A DNA stretch of 64,000 nucleotides from Shimia thalassica (GCF_001458215.1 NZ_CYTW01000002.1:124001-188000); one strand, 5' to 3'. Positions 1 through 8,874 are shown, numbered from the stretch's first letter. Numbers and translations are program-made. Notes: generated by a model not told the origin, from the sequence alone.

Positions 1-1
1 G

Positions 2-364
2 CGCGGACGGCTTCAGGATATCGAGCTGGCCTCGCAGGCGGCAACGCTGATGTCGGGCAGTTCCAAACGCACGGTTGTTGAAGGAATTGAGGCTGGTGTC
101 GCGATTGATTGGTTCGATGCCGCAGAAGGTCATGCTCTTGATGCGACTTATGCCCTTCTGTGGAAGGTGCAGGTCGTGTCGAAGCTGTTGAATGAGCAGA
201 ACCTTTCCGAATCTATCATCGGGGTTGGTGGTGCGGCCTTTCTGCTGAGGGAAACCGGGATGGAAACGCTGGATGAGTTGGAGCAGTCTTTGACGTCGCA
301 TGCTGAGCGCGCGGCACAAATCATCGAGGCTGCTTTGCTGCGGGCGCCCCAAAAAGGGATCTGA
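2..364 (+). CDS. hypothetical protein, 5' end outside window
   Basis: The frame is open from base 2 to the TGA at 362-364. The first ATG, at 50, has no Shine-Dalgarno sequence, so the gene probably begins before the window and 120 C-terminal residues are visible. I do not recognise a family. The visible chain is acidic, rich in Ala and Leu and looks helical, with no membrane segment or metal-binding motif. The next gene starts one base after this stop, so the two are probably co-transcribed. Confidence 0.6.
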   Translation, partial: RGRLQDIELASQAATLMSGSSKRTVVEGIEAGVAIDWFDAAEGHALDATYALLWKVQVVSKLLNEQNLSESIIGVGGAAFLLRETGMETLDELEQSLTSHAERAAQIIEAALLRAPQKGI

Positions 365-365
365 A

Positions 366-635
366 ATGTCGTTACAAGAACTCGACCCGAAGGGTCTTAT
401 CCGAGAATCGTATCGCATCGAAGGCATCACGTCCGGAGAATGCCGATCCATTTTTCTTGATTGGGCGTTATCGATCCCCATGGATCACGACAATAAATCC
501 GCCATCGAATCTCTGCTGGCGCACTATGCTCCCGAAAACGCGGATCACCCCATGACCGAGGTGCTGAACCAGGGCCTGATTTCGATGACAAGCCCCCGAC
601 GTCGAGGAGGTTGGAGGTCGAGAGAGCGCAATTAG
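366..635 (+). CDS. small conserved-type hypothetical protein (89 aa)
   Basis: This 89-residue ORF starts at the ATG one base after the upstream stop; longer readings of the frame run back into that gene and are not needed. It is mixed-charge, without signal peptide, membrane span or cysteine pair, and ends in an Arg-rich tail (SPRRRGGWRSRERN). I recall similar short proteins in roseobacters but cannot name a family. Tight spacing suggests translational coupling with the upstream gene. Function unknown. Confidence 0.6.
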   Translation: MSLQELDPKGLIRESYRIEGITSGECRSIFLDWALSIPMDHDNKSAIESLLAHYAPENADHPMTEVLNQGLISMTSPRRRGGWRSRERN

Positions 636-773
636 TACGGAATTCATTACCTTTTAGGGGCTCTGATACCCTTAGAAACCACTGAATTGAACTGTATTTG
701 ACGCAATCCTGCCTCATTTCAGGAGCAAAACGTCTTTGTGCTTACCGGACCTGGGGGTCCAAGGAGACTCGAG

Positions 774-1433
774 ATGAAACGTTTTGGACTGATTTCAATG
801 ATGGCCGCCCTGGGGCTGAGCGTGGCAGCATGTGGTACTGTAGATACCGCATCACGAAACGCACCCTTGGAGCAAATTCCGACAGAGATGGCCGCTCCGG
901 CGCCCTCCTTTCAGCTGGTTGGCATGGACGTAGATGTTCCGCTGACACTGAAAGTTTCGGAATCAAACAGCTATTACCCCGGTGGTGATATCGTGTGGCG
1001 CGGCGATACCTATGGCAACCGCTATGAGCAAGTTGGCGCGATCTTCGAGAACGCAGTCCAGCTGGGCGCAGGCGATCTTCAGGGCGCGATGCCCGTTGTT
1101 GTCGAAATCGAATTGCAGCGCTTCCATGCGTTGACCGAAAAAACACGCTATAGCGTTGGTGGCATCCACTCGATCGAGTTTGTCATGACAATCCGTGACC
1201 CTCAAACCGGTGCCATTATACGCGGTCCACGCGAGATCAAGGCGGATCTGGAAGGGTATGGCGGCTCAAAGGCCATTCAGGCGGAAGCCCGTGGTCTGAC
1301 CCAAAAGTACCGCATCACTCAACACTTGGCGCGCGTCGTTCGTGATGAGATGACCCTTGCGACAGGCTGGACTGCACCAAAAGGTGGCGTCACAGCACGG
1401 ATTGTACCGCTTTCGCCGGTTCAACCCATCTGA
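774..1433 (+). CDS. predicted lipoprotein (DUF6778-like)
   Basis: A 219-residue protein starting at the ATG preceded by AAGGAG at 761-766; an upstream in-frame start at 738 lacks a ribosome binding site. The N terminus MKRFGLISMMAALGLSVAACG is a lipoprotein signal peptide with lipobox VAAC (Cys at about residue 20), predicting a lipid-anchored periplasmic or outer-membrane protein. The mature part is mostly beta-strand-like. It resembles a Rhodobacteraceae lipoprotein family that I recall as DUF6778; that name is from memory. No catalytic motif is visible. It is followed after 42 bases by the rlmI-like gene. Confidence 0.75.
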   Translation: MKRFGLISMMAALGLSVAACGTVDTASRNAPLEQIPTEMAAPAPSFQLVGMDVDVPLTLKVSESNSYYPGGDIVWRGDTYGNRYEQVGAIFENAVQLGAGDLQGAMPVVVEIELQRFHALTEKTRYSVGGIHSIEFVMTIRDPQTGAIIRGPREIKADLEGYGGSKAIQAEARGLTQKYRITQHLARVVRDEMTLATGWTAPKGGVTARIVPLSPVQPI

Positions 1434-1475
1434 TCGGACCTTTTCACGAGCGTGAGAAAGCTTTAGGAGGGCGAC

Positions 1476-2672
1476 ATGATGTCGTCCTCTTTTCCCGTTG
1501 TCCGCCTTAAACCCAAAGCCAATGCTCGTGCGATCCGCCACGGCTTTCCTTGGGTATATGAAAATGAAATCGTGATCGACCGTCGCACGCGCAATATCGA
1601 AGCGGGTGCCTTGGCGATCCTTGAAGATGGTGAACGCCGCCCGATGGGGGTGGTCGCTGTCAATCCGAACTCCAAGATTTTTTGCCGGATGCTCGATCGC
1701 AATCCCGAAGCGGTCATTGATCAGGCATGGCTTGTCGAGAAGTTCGCACGCGCCCTTGCGCTGCGAGAGCAGATTTATGATGCGCCGTTCTATCGTTTGA
1801 TCCACGCCGAGACCGATGGTCTGCCGGGTGTTGTGGTTGACCGTTTCGGAGATACCGCCGTCATTCAACCCAATGCGTATTGGGCCGACACCCTGCTGGA
1901 TGAGATGGTCGCCGCACTGGTAGAGGTCACGGGTGTGTCCTGTGTCCTCAAGAATGGTTCAGGGCGTGCACGTACGCTGGAAGGTCTGGACGAAGACAGC
2001 GCTGTTCTGGTTGGTACGGCGCCCGAAGGGCCCGTTCCGGTCGTGATGAACGGGGCAACCTATATGGCGGATCTGACGGGCGGTCAGAAAACCGGCCTTT
2101 TCTATGATCAACGTCCCAACCACGAATTCGCCGCCAAGCTTTGCAAAGATGCAAAGGTTCTGGACGTCTTTAGTCACGTTGGCGGGTTCGCTCTGGCGTC
2201 TCTGGCGGGGGGCGCAAAGACAGCCTTGGCTGTTGATGGGTCTGCCGCAGCGCTTGAGCTGGCCGAGGCTGGCGCCAAGGCGTCTGGGTTCGGAGATCGT
2301 TTCGACACACGAAAAGGCGATGCCTTTGACGTGCTTACGGCCCTTGCAGAAGAGGGCGAAACCTTCGACGTTGTGATCTGTGATCCTCCGGCTTTTGCAC
2401 CGTCAAAACCTGCGCTGGAAAAGGGGCTGCGCGCCTATGAGCGGATCGCCCGTTTGGCCGCGCCTCTGGTGTCCGAAGGCGGCTATCTTGTGCTTTGTTC
2501 CTGTTCACATGCGGCTGATCTGGCGCGGTTCCGTGGCGCGTCTGTTCGCGGGATTGGTCGCGCGGGACGTCAAGCCCAGCTGATACACACCGGATTTGCC
2601 GGACCGGATCATCCGTTGATGCCGCAACTTGCGGAAAGCGGATATCTCAAGGCACTGTTTTTCAGACTGTGA
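1476..2672 (+). CDS. rlmI: class I SAM-dependent rRNA methyltransferase, RlmI type
   Basis: A 398-residue protein, the usual length for RlmI (m5C methylation at position 1962 of 23S rRNA in E. coli). It has an N-terminal PUA-like RNA-binding region (roughly residues 5-80), the middle motif DGLPGVVVDRFGD, and a Rossmann methyltransferase domain with LDVFSHVGGFA (SAM loop), DPPAFAPSK (about 303) and CSCSH (about 341-345), the last two carrying the m5C catalytic elements. AGGAGGG lies just before the ATG. The stop overlaps the GTG start of the PIN-domain gene by four bases. Exact target site is inferred from the family. Confidence 0.88.
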   Translation: MMSSSFPVVRLKPKANARAIRHGFPWVYENEIVIDRRTRNIEAGALAILEDGERRPMGVVAVNPNSKIFCRMLDRNPEAVIDQAWLVEKFARALALREQIYDAPFYRLIHAETDGLPGVVVDRFGDTAVIQPNAYWADTLLDEMVAALVEVTGVSCVLKNGSGRARTLEGLDEDSAVLVGTAPEGPVPVVMNGATYMADLTGGQKTGLFYDQRPNHEFAAKLCKDAKVLDVFSHVGGFALASLAGGAKTALAVDGSAAALELAEAGAKASGFGDRFDTRKGDAFDVLTALAEEGETFDVVICDPPAFAPSKPALEKGLRAYERIARLAAPLVSEGGYLVLCSCSHAADLARFRGASVRGIGRAGRQAQLIHTGFAGPDHPLMPQLAESGYLKALFFRL

Positions 2673-3217
2673 AGCGTCTTCTTCTGGATACCTGTGTGAT
2701 CTATCCGACGGTCATGCGCGAAATGCTGTTAGGTGTCGCGCAGGCCGGCGCGTTCCAACCTTTCTGGTCGGACCGTATTCTGGAAGAGTGGGCCCGCGCC
2801 GCGCGGAAACTGGGCCCTGGCGGTGAGATGCAGGCACGCGGCGAGGCGGCTTTGATCCAAGCGGCCTGGCCAAAGGCCGCCGTGACTTGGAAACCTTCTC
2901 TGGAGGACCGTCTATATTTGCCCGACCCCGCAGACGTGCATGTGTTGGCGGCGGCAATTTCATGTTCGGCAGATGCCATCGTTACGGTCAATGCCAAGGA
3001 TTTCCCGCGTCATATTCTGGCCGAAGAAGGGCTTGGAAGAATTGACCCTGACAGCTTCCTGCGTGGCGTCTGGGAAGAACAACCGGAATTGGTTGCCCGC
3101 GTCGGAGAGGCCGTGCGTCTTGAGGCGGAACGCTTGTCAGGTGAGGAGTGGGATATTCGACGCCTGTTGAAAAAAGCCCGCCTGCCAAGGTTGGCAAAGG
3201 CGTTGAGCTTCCAATAG
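2669..3217 (+). CDS. PIN-domain protein (RSP_2648-like)
   Basis: A 182-residue PIN-domain protein. It starts with LLLDTCVIYP, giving the first PIN acidic residue, and later has DPADVHVLAAAI and DAIVTVNAKDF, which carry the remaining conserved acids expected to bind Mg/Mn in this ribonuclease fold. The start is GTG at 2669, overlapping the rlmI-like stop (GTGA). PIN proteins are often VapC-type toxins, but no small VapB-like antitoxin gene lies on either side. It is longer than typical VapC (about 130 residues). It is either an orphan PIN nuclease or an RNA-processing partner of the methyltransferase; the substrate is unknown. Confidence 0.75.
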   Translation: MKRLLLDTCVIYPTVMREMLLGVAQAGAFQPFWSDRILEEWARAARKLGPGGEMQARGEAALIQAAWPKAAVTWKPSLEDRLYLPDPADVHVLAAAISCSADAIVTVNAKDFPRHILAEEGLGRIDPDSFLRGVWEEQPELVARVGEAVRLEAERLSGEEWDIRRLLKKARLPRLAKALSFQ

Positions 3218-3220
3218 CGA

Positions 3221-3913
3221 CTAGGCCGACCCTGTGCCCCATTTACGCTCAAGATCTTCGATGGCTTTGATCCGTTCGTTGGTTTTGGGGTGACTGAGCA
3301 ACCATGCAGGCGACGTGCCACCACGCGATTTTGTCAGCGCTTCGAGTTTGTGGAACAAAGACTTTTGCGCCGCAGTGCCAATCCCCGATTTCGTGAGAAG
3401 AGCCGCGGCATAGGCATCCGCCTCGTATTCATCGCCACGCGACAGGCGGGCGGCCAGCAGGGTGGTCGCAAAATTTGCAATCATGACGCCAAGACCGGGC
3501 AAGAAACGCCCCAGAATCATGGCCATTGCAGTACGTAAGGCGTTCTGGCCCGAAAAATCGATCATACGCCTGCGGGAATGGCCGAGGGCAACATGGCCCA
3601 GTTCATGTGCGATCACGCTCGCAATCTCATCTGCCGTCACATCACCTTCACGATACCTGTCATAGAAGCCCCGGGTGATAAAGATACGTCCGTCAGGTGC
3701 CGCAAGCCCGTTCACCGGTTCGATTTCATAGATGTGGACGCGAATGCGGGGCAAATCGAGCGCACGCGCCATGTTGCGGATCAGGGGCACAAGTGTCGGA
3801 TCGGCCAGTTCGGTCGAGCGTTCGTCCAGCTCACGCGCGGTGCGCCACGCAGACATGCGAAACATGAAGATGCCGTAGAGCAGGGCCAAAAGAATGGGTG
3901 TAAAGCGCAACAT
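3221..3913 (-). CDS. M48 family zinc metalloprotease
   Basis: A 230-residue peptidase of the Ste24/HtpX group. The zinc site is HELGH (103-107) within VIAHELGHVALGH, and the third ligand is a Glu in GDEYEADAYA (about 161-170). A hydrophobic N terminus (residues 4-20) acts as signal anchor, and a second hydrophobic stretch at about 125-155 may be membrane-associated, as in HtpX relatives. The C-terminal LSHPKTNERI motif is typical of M48. Likely role: turnover of misfolded envelope proteins. It converges with the PIN gene three bases away. Confidence 0.88.
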   Translation of the reverse strand: MLRFTPILLALLYGIFMFRMSAWRTARELDERSTELADPTLVPLIRNMARALDLPRIRVHIYEIEPVNGLAAPDGRIFITRGFYDRYREGDVTADEIASVIAHELGHVALGHSRRRMIDFSGQNALRTAMAMILGRFLPGLGVMIANFATTLLAARLSRGDEYEADAYAAALLTKSGIGTAAQKSLFHKLEALTKSRGGTSPAWLLSHPKTNERIKAIEDLERKWGTGSA

Positions 3914-4042
3914 AGCCTAGATATGGGGCAGGGGGGCTCAGGCAGCAAGCAGCATTACATGAACATTAAGCAAACTATCGTGAGTTCGTTAGGAAATGGG
4001 AATAAAACGTGTATGTTTCCTGCGAGCGCCCGGAGACATTAA

Positions 4043-4408
4043 ATGAACATCGCTTTTTTCCTAGCAGCGGCTTTGGCCGTTTTCTGGACTTTGGTTCACG
4101 TCATTATTGGCGGCCGCCAGTGTGAACGGTTGCTGGCGGCGGACGAGCATGTTTCGCCTGTGGTGCGCGAGACGATGCTTTTGTGTTGGCATATGGTGTC
4201 AGGTTTCCTGTTCCTGACGAGCGCCTTTTTGTTTATCGGGGCGATTGGGTACCCGAGTTTCGGTGTCGCAGGATCCGTGATGGCCGGTGTCACGGCGCTG
4301 ATCGGGCTTTTGCAGGCCCCGATCCGAAAAACCTCCTATGCCGCGCTGCCACAAGGGTGGCTGTTCGTGCCTGTCGCGGTTTTGGGAATCTGGGGCTTTA
4401 TGGCCTAG
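4043..4408 (+). CDS. small integral membrane protein
   Basis: A 121-residue hydrophobic protein with about four predicted membrane spans (roughly 3-22, 50-70, 75-92 and 102-119). GGAGA precedes the ATG. There are two cysteines, at about 27 and 48. I do not recognise a characterised family; similar short membrane proteins occur in roseobacters. It overlaps the end of the minus-strand VWA gene by four bases at its 3' end. Function unknown. Confidence 0.7.
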   Translation: MNIAFFLAAALAVFWTLVHVIIGGRQCERLLAADEHVSPVVRETMLLCWHMVSGFLFLTSAFLFIGAIGYPSFGVAGSVMAGVTALIGLLQAPIRKTSYAALPQGWLFVPVAVLGIWGFMA

Positions 4409-5589
4409 CGCGTGAGTTCGCGCATGCCGCTTTCAATGCCCTGAAGGGTCATCGGCACCATTCGATTTTCAAAAATCTCGCGGATCATACCAATGGAATG
4501 GGTGTGACCCCAGTATTTTTCCGGCACCGGATTGATCCACAGATGTGAATTCCACTGGTCCCGCGCCCGCTCGAGCCAGACCTGACCGGCTTCCTGATTC
4601 CAGTGTTCATTAGCGCCACCGGGATAGGCGATTTCGTAAGGCGACATAGAGGCATCGCCCACAAAGATACACTTATAGTCCGAGCCATATGTGCGCAGCA
4701 CTTCATGGGTCGATGTCTGCTGATCCCAGCGGCGTTTGTTGTCTTTCCAAACCCCTTCATACAGGCAGTTGTGGAAATAGAAGTGTTCCAGATGTTTGAA
4801 CTCGGTCCGGGCTGCCGAAAACAGTTCTTCGACGACGCGGATATGCGGGTCCATTGATCCGCCGATATCAAGGAACAACAGAACCTTCACCGCGTTGCGC
4901 CGTTCAGGACGGGTTTTTACATCCAGATAGCCGTTTTCAGCGGTCGCGCGAATTGTGCCATCCAGATCAAGCTCGTCTGCCGCGCCATCACGCGCCCAAC
5001 GGCGCAGACGCTTTAGCGCCACTTTGATGTTGCGGGTGCCCAGCTCGATGGTGTCATCGAGATTTTTGAACTCGCGTTTGTCCCAGACTTTCACCGCACG
5101 TTTGTGACGGCTTTCTTTCTGTCCGATCCGCACGCCTTCGGGATTGTACCCGTAGGCACCAAACGGGGATGTCCCCGCCGTGCCAACCCATTTGTTGCCA
5201 CCTTGGTGGCGACCTTCCTGCTCTTTGAGACGCTCTTTCAAGGTCTCCATCAGCTTGTCAAATCCACCCAAAGATTCAATTTCGGCCATTTCTTCGGGCG
5301 ACAGGTGCTTTTCAGCCATCTTGCGAAGCCATTCTTCGGGCACGTCGACCGCATTCAGAACATCTTGCATTCCGATCTGGTCCAACCCTTTGAAGGTCGC
5401 CGAGAAAGCACGGTCAAACTTGTCCAGATTCCGCTCGTCTTTGACCATGATGGTACGTGCGAGGAAATAGAACGCCTCGATATCATAGGTCACCAGTCCG
5501 GATTTGACCCCTTCAAGAAAGCTCAGATATTCACGTAGGCTGACGGGGACGCCGCCATCTCTGAGATTTTCGAAAAAGGGCAGAAACAT
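4405..5589 (-). CDS. VWA domain protein, CoxE-like
   Basis: A 394-residue protein with an N-terminal helical region and a C-terminal von Willebrand A domain. Its MIDAS-like motif is DIGGSM at 241-246, with Gly in place of the first Ser of DxSxS, a variant that I recall from CoxE-type proteins. Such proteins work with MoxR-family AAA+ ATPases as metal-insertion or protein-maturation chaperones; a MoxR gene lies on the same strand at 7713-8558. It is the last gene of the minus-strand set and follows the 55-aa membrane protein by four bases. The client of the complex is not identifiable here. Confidence 0.82.
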   Translation of the reverse strand: MFLPFFENLRDGGVPVSLREYLSFLEGVKSGLVTYDIEAFYFLARTIMVKDERNLDKFDRAFSATFKGLDQIGMQDVLNAVDVPEEWLRKMAEKHLSPEEMAEIESLGGFDKLMETLKERLKEQEGRHQGGNKWVGTAGTSPFGAYGYNPEGVRIGQKESRHKRAVKVWDKREFKNLDDTIELGTRNIKVALKRLRRWARDGAADELDLDGTIRATAENGYLDVKTRPERRNAVKVLLFLDIGGSMDPHIRVVEELFSAARTEFKHLEHFYFHNCLYEGVWKDNKRRWDQQTSTHEVLRTYGSDYKCIFVGDASMSPYEIAYPGGANEHWNQEAGQVWLERARDQWNSHLWINPVPEKYWGHTHSIGMIREIFENRMVPMTLQGIESGMRELTR

Positions 5590-5593
5590 AGGA

Positions 5594-5761
5594 TCAGACC
5601 GATATGCGATGGACGATGAGGGTCACGAAAAGACCAAGGATAGCAAAAGCCATCGCGTAAGCCGCAGCATATTGCAAGATATCAAGGCGTTTTCCCTTGC
5701 GTCGTTTCGCGAATAGAGTGCCCAGAAGCGCCCCGAACAGGGCGGAAAAGATCACGATCAT
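5594..5761 (-). CDS. 55-aa two-span membrane protein
   Basis: A short ORF of 55 residues beginning MIVIFSALFGALLGTLF. It has two hydrophobic segments (about 1-17 and 31-50) separated by a strongly basic loop, AKRRKGKR (18-25), as expected for a small inner-membrane protein. AAGGGAGA lies 13 bases before the ATG. It starts five bases after the DUF2927 stop and ends four bases before the VWA gene, so it sits within the operon. Function unknown; the position suggests a membrane anchor or accessory for the VWA/MoxR proteins. Confidence 0.7.
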   Translation of the reverse strand: MIVIFSALFGALLGTLFAKRRKGKRLDILQYAAAYAMAFAILGLFVTLIVHRISV

Positions 5762-5766
5762 TTGGC

Positions 5767-7131
5767 TCAGTATCTCCCTTTTAACGGGCTGAGCGCAGCA
5801 ATTTCCCGCAGTTTCGCGCGCACCGCCCAGTCCGGGCCAAAGCCGTATCTTGCCCAGCCAAGACTGTCCAGTCGCACGATCTGTGCTTCGTCGTGTCGAT
5901 TGGCCAGTTCAAGGGCTTCTGCACGTAACAACATCAACGTTGCCAGCAAAACGGCGTTTTCCGCGCGGGCGGCAATCTCGAGTTGCGGGTCGATCAGGGC
6001 CAGCGCTTCTTCGCCACGTCCGCCGGAAACTTTGTAGGCAGACAACTGGGTTGCGACAAAGGCACGGTGCGGGTTCGAATGGGGCGCCCTGCGCAAGGCC
6101 TGATCCGCATAAAGGAATTGTGTGTGCGCACGATCCGAATCGACGGACTGTAGCAGGCGGGCATAGGCATAGTGGCTAAAGCCAAGCCGGTGATCGTTCC
6201 AGCCTTCGCGACGTGCGATGTTCAGGGCATGTTGCGCCGATGCGCGACGTTCCGAAGGGCCGGTACCCGGACCTAGGGCACGTTGAATGGCATTGATCCA
6301 GTCGCGCGGCGTTTCTTTCAGATGCAGTGGAGAGCGGCCCTGACCACGGGGATTGATTCGCGCAAGGATTGTCGGAAGGCGCGCCGCAACCTGATCTCTG
6401 GTCATTCCGTTGCGGAGAGACGGATCATAATAGGCGCGCAGAATTGTCATATCAAAGCCGGTCAGAACGGCGTGCACGTTGTCGTCGTTGAACACGCTGT
6501 CCGAAAGGCGATAGAGATCGTTTAGCGGACCAATCGCCTGTGCCAGTTCCTCGTGCAAACAGTCGCGCACTTCTTGAGGGCTGGCATCATTTGGAAGGAA
6601 AATCGCCAGCTTTTCGCGCTTTTTCAACAGAACCCAATTGGTTTTGGCCGAATTTCGAGAGTTTCGGAATTCGGTAATGGTCGACACGTTTGGGGCAACA
6701 AAACAGGCCGCGTGGGGCAGGCTGCGCTTGATCTGATCGCGGGAAATCGCCTCGATCGTGATATTGGCGTTCTTGGCGTTGGTCTGGGTGATATCGATCT
6801 TGGCTTCGTTGCGCAGACGATAAATCAAACGTGACAAATCCGGTTGCAGGCTGGCCGGTGGGCGGCCCGTGACCCGAACCGTGATCGGCGTTTCAAACCG
6901 CGTCATCGTTTCGAGCGCACGGCCGCTTTCCATTTTGAAAGACAGATCCAGAAAATCGCGGGAAATATCCCGATTTGATCGGGACGTCGGCATAGGATGT
7001 GGCGTGGCAAAGATTTTCATCGGCGGCAGCGTGGTGTCCGCCACCGCTGCACGCGTGGGGGATTCACTGCGCGTTGCCGGCATACAGGCGCTCAGCGCCA
7101 AACAAACGAAAGGAACGACGAGTCGTCTCAT
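5767..7131 (-). CDS. DUF2927 lipoprotein
   Basis: A 454-residue predicted lipoprotein: signal peptide with lipobox LSAC, Cys at about residue 16. The central part (about 50-260) is the DUF2927 type, including a CLHEELAQAIG segment that resembles the HEExxQ-like helix of this family. The C-terminal third is helical and TPR-like (residues 285-445). The start overlaps the GNAT stop by one base (TAATG) and the stop is five bases from the 55-aa gene, so these are translationally linked. Biochemical function is unknown; envelope location is predicted. Confidence 0.8.
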   Translation of the reverse strand: MRRLVVPFVCLALSACMPATRSESPTRAAVADTTLPPMKIFATPHPMPTSRSNRDISRDFLDLSFKMESGRALETMTRFETPITVRVTGRPPASLQPDLSRLIYRLRNEAKIDITQTNAKNANITIEAISRDQIKRSLPHAACFVAPNVSTITEFRNSRNSAKTNWVLLKKREKLAIFLPNDASPQEVRDCLHEELAQAIGPLNDLYRLSDSVFNDDNVHAVLTGFDMTILRAYYDPSLRNGMTRDQVAARLPTILARINPRGQGRSPLHLKETPRDWINAIQRALGPGTGPSERRASAQHALNIARREGWNDHRLGFSHYAYARLLQSVDSDRAHTQFLYADQALRRAPHSNPHRAFVATQLSAYKVSGGRGEEALALIDPQLEIAARAENAVLLATLMLLRAEALELANRHDEAQIVRLDSLGWARYGFGPDWAVRAKLREIAALSPLKGRY

Positions 7132-7598
7132 TAAGGTCTCTGATACCTGATAAATGGGGTCTTTTTGCCAACTCTATCATACAGTTGACGTGCTGTTTTG
7201 TTGAAATCTTGTGTAAGCCAAAAAACCGATGGGGCGCTCGCGTCATCCGCAGCCATGTAAACGGCCTCGATCAGGCTGCGGCCAACACCGGTTCCCCGTG
7301 TTTCCGGGGTGGCGAAAAGGTCTTGTAAATAACAAACGTTGTCTGCTTTCCACGCGTGGCGGTGGAATAAATAATGTGTAAACCCAACCAGTTTTCCGTC
7401 CTGCTCTGCAACAAGGCAGGAAAAATCCTGTGGGTCATTTCCCATCAAACGAGAAAAGGTTGTTTGGTAAATCTCGTCCGGGACGGATGTCTCGTAAAAT
7501 TCGAGATAGGCCGTCCACAGGTCGCGCCATTCGGATTCGTCTTCTGCCCGCAAAGCACGGATAGTCAAAGAGCTTTGTTTGGCAGTATCTTGGGGCAT
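7131..7598 (-). CDS. GNAT family N-acetyltransferase
   Basis: A 155-residue GNAT enzyme starting at the ATG with GGAGAA seven bases upstream; a longer reading to 7667 adds 23 residues without a ribosome binding site. The acetyl-CoA pyrophosphate-binding motif is RGTGVGRSL, after the beta-strand VCYLQDLFATPE, and the C-terminal part has the usual TQDFNKTARQLYDRVGKKTPF. The acceptor is unknown; the sequence resembles amino-acid or small-molecule acetyltransferases. First gene after the hairpin below the MoxR gene and coupled to DUF2927. Confidence 0.83.
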   Translation of the reverse strand: MPQDTAKQSSLTIRALRAEDESEWRDLWTAYLEFYETSVPDEIYQTTFSRLMGNDPQDFSCLVAEQDGKLVGFTHYLFHRHAWKADNVCYLQDLFATPETRGTGVGRSLIEAVYMAADDASAPSVFWLTQDFNKTARQLYDRVGKKTPFIRYQRP

Positions 7599-7669
7599 CA
7601 ATTTCTCCAACGCGATCCGAACCAGCAAAGTGGGTCTGACAAAGCTATTTCTGCTTTTAGGCGACAATA

Positions 7670-7700
7670 GGGCGTGATTAGAAATTAATCACGCCCTTTT
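7670..7700. terminator. strong hairpin between MoxR and GNAT genes
   Basis: A perfect 11-bp stem, GGGCGTGATTA (7670-7680) with TAATCACGCCC (7686-7696), loop GAAAT, with TTTT on the + strand side. It lies directly downstream of the minus-strand MoxR gene, where the trailing U-tract is weak, so it may be a partial terminator or an RNA-stabilising hairpin. Confidence 0.65.
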
Positions 7701-7712
7701 ACGTCGAATTCT

Positions 7713-8558
7713 TTAGCGTTGTGAGCGCGCCATAAAGGCAAGACGTTCAAAAAGATGCACATCCTGCTCGTTCTTGAGAAGCGCGCCGTGCAACTTGGGA
7801 AGGGCGTTGGCGCCGTCCCGTTTGAGATCTTCCGCATCAAGATCTTCGGCAAGCAAAAGCTTGAGCCAGTCCAGAACTTCCGAGGTGGAGGGCTTTTTCT
7901 TGAGACCGGCAGTGTCGCGAATTTCGTAAAAGCGGGTCAGGGCCGTGGTCAGCAGGGAATCCTTGATGCCGGGATGGTGCACTTCCACAATGGCCCGCAT
8001 TGTTTCGGCATCGGGAAAGCGGATGTAGTGGAAGAAACAGCGGCGCAAAAATGCATCCGGCAGTTCTTTTTCGTTATTTGACGTGATGATGATGATCGGA
8101 CGCTGACGCGCCTTTACGGTTTCACCCGTTTCATAGACGTGGAACTCCATCTTATCGAGTTCCTGCAAAAGGTCGTTTGGAAACTCGATATCGGCTTTGT
8201 CGATTTCATCAATCAACAGGACGACTTTTTCGTCGGCTTCAAAGGCTTCCCAGAGCTTGCCCTTTTTGATGTAGTTTTTCACATCGTGAACGCGCTCTTC
8301 CCCAAGTTGCGAGTCGCGCAGGCGGCTAACGGCGTCGTACTCATAAAGCCCCTGTTGAGCCTTGGTGGTGGATTTAACGTTCCATTCGATCATGCGCAGC
8401 CCAAGGCCCTCGGAAACCTGTTTGGCCAGTTCGGTTTTACCGGTGCCAGGTTCGCCTTTTACAAGCAGAGGACGCTCAAGAGCGACGGCGGCGTTCACGG
8501 CGATTGTCAGGTCGTCGGTCGCCACATAACTGGCGGTCCCTTCAAAGCGGTGCATCAT
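7713..8558 (-). CDS. MoxR family AAA+ ATPase
   Basis: A 281-residue MoxR-type ATPase. Walker A is GEPGTGKTE, Walker B LLIDEIDKAD, sensor 1 IIIITSNNEKELPDAFLRR. I chose the ATG at 8558 (ATGATG), preceded by AGGAAGGAACACAG; the frame extends six residues further. MoxR ATPases act with VWA-domain partners to mature protein complexes, and the VWA protein is 2 kb downstream on the same strand. A hairpin and the GNAT/DUF2927/55-aa genes separate them. Confidence 0.88.
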   Translation of the reverse strand: MMHRFEGTASYVATDDLTIAVNAAVALERPLLVKGEPGTGKTELAKQVSEGLGLRMIEWNVKSTTKAQQGLYEYDAVSRLRDSQLGEERVHDVKNYIKKGKLWEAFEADEKVVLLIDEIDKADIEFPNDLLQELDKMEFHVYETGETVKARQRPIIIITSNNEKELPDAFLRRCFFHYIRFPDAETMRAIVEVHHPGIKDSLLTTALTRFYEIRDTAGLKKKPSTSEVLDWLKLLLAEDLDAEDLKRDGANALPKLHGALLKNEQDVHLFERLAFMARSQR

Positions 8559-8874
8559 CTGTGTTCCTTCCTGCAAATAGGGCAGCTGCGCGTCAGTTGT
8601 TCATATGTCAAGCATTTGGGTAAAGGGGTGGCGCGGCTTTGGCAAGAAGGGCCGTGGCGTCGTTTTAGGACTGCGCTGCCTCCATCACGGTGAAAGTGGG
8701 TCATGAGGCCGATATGCTATTGTCCAAATCACGTAGACGGTTGTTTCTTGTGCGGAAACAGCAATTTGGAGTCTGGTGCATGTTGCACTATCTCTAACTT
8801 ATGAAAACAGCGCTTTGCCTAGTGACAATCGTCTGCGAACCGGCTATTGCGAAGCGCATAGCAAGGGGGGTCTG
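8559..8874. other. divergent intergenic region between MoxR and dksA
   Basis: About 316 bases with no gene that I can support. It should hold the promoters for the minus-strand MoxR gene and for dksA. I see no convincing -35/-10 pair, riboswitch or RNA gene. Confidence 0.4.

Noticed and set aside
2669-3217. Complete VapBC toxin-antitoxin pair
   Set aside because: Only the PIN half is present; neither neighbour is a small antitoxin-like protein.
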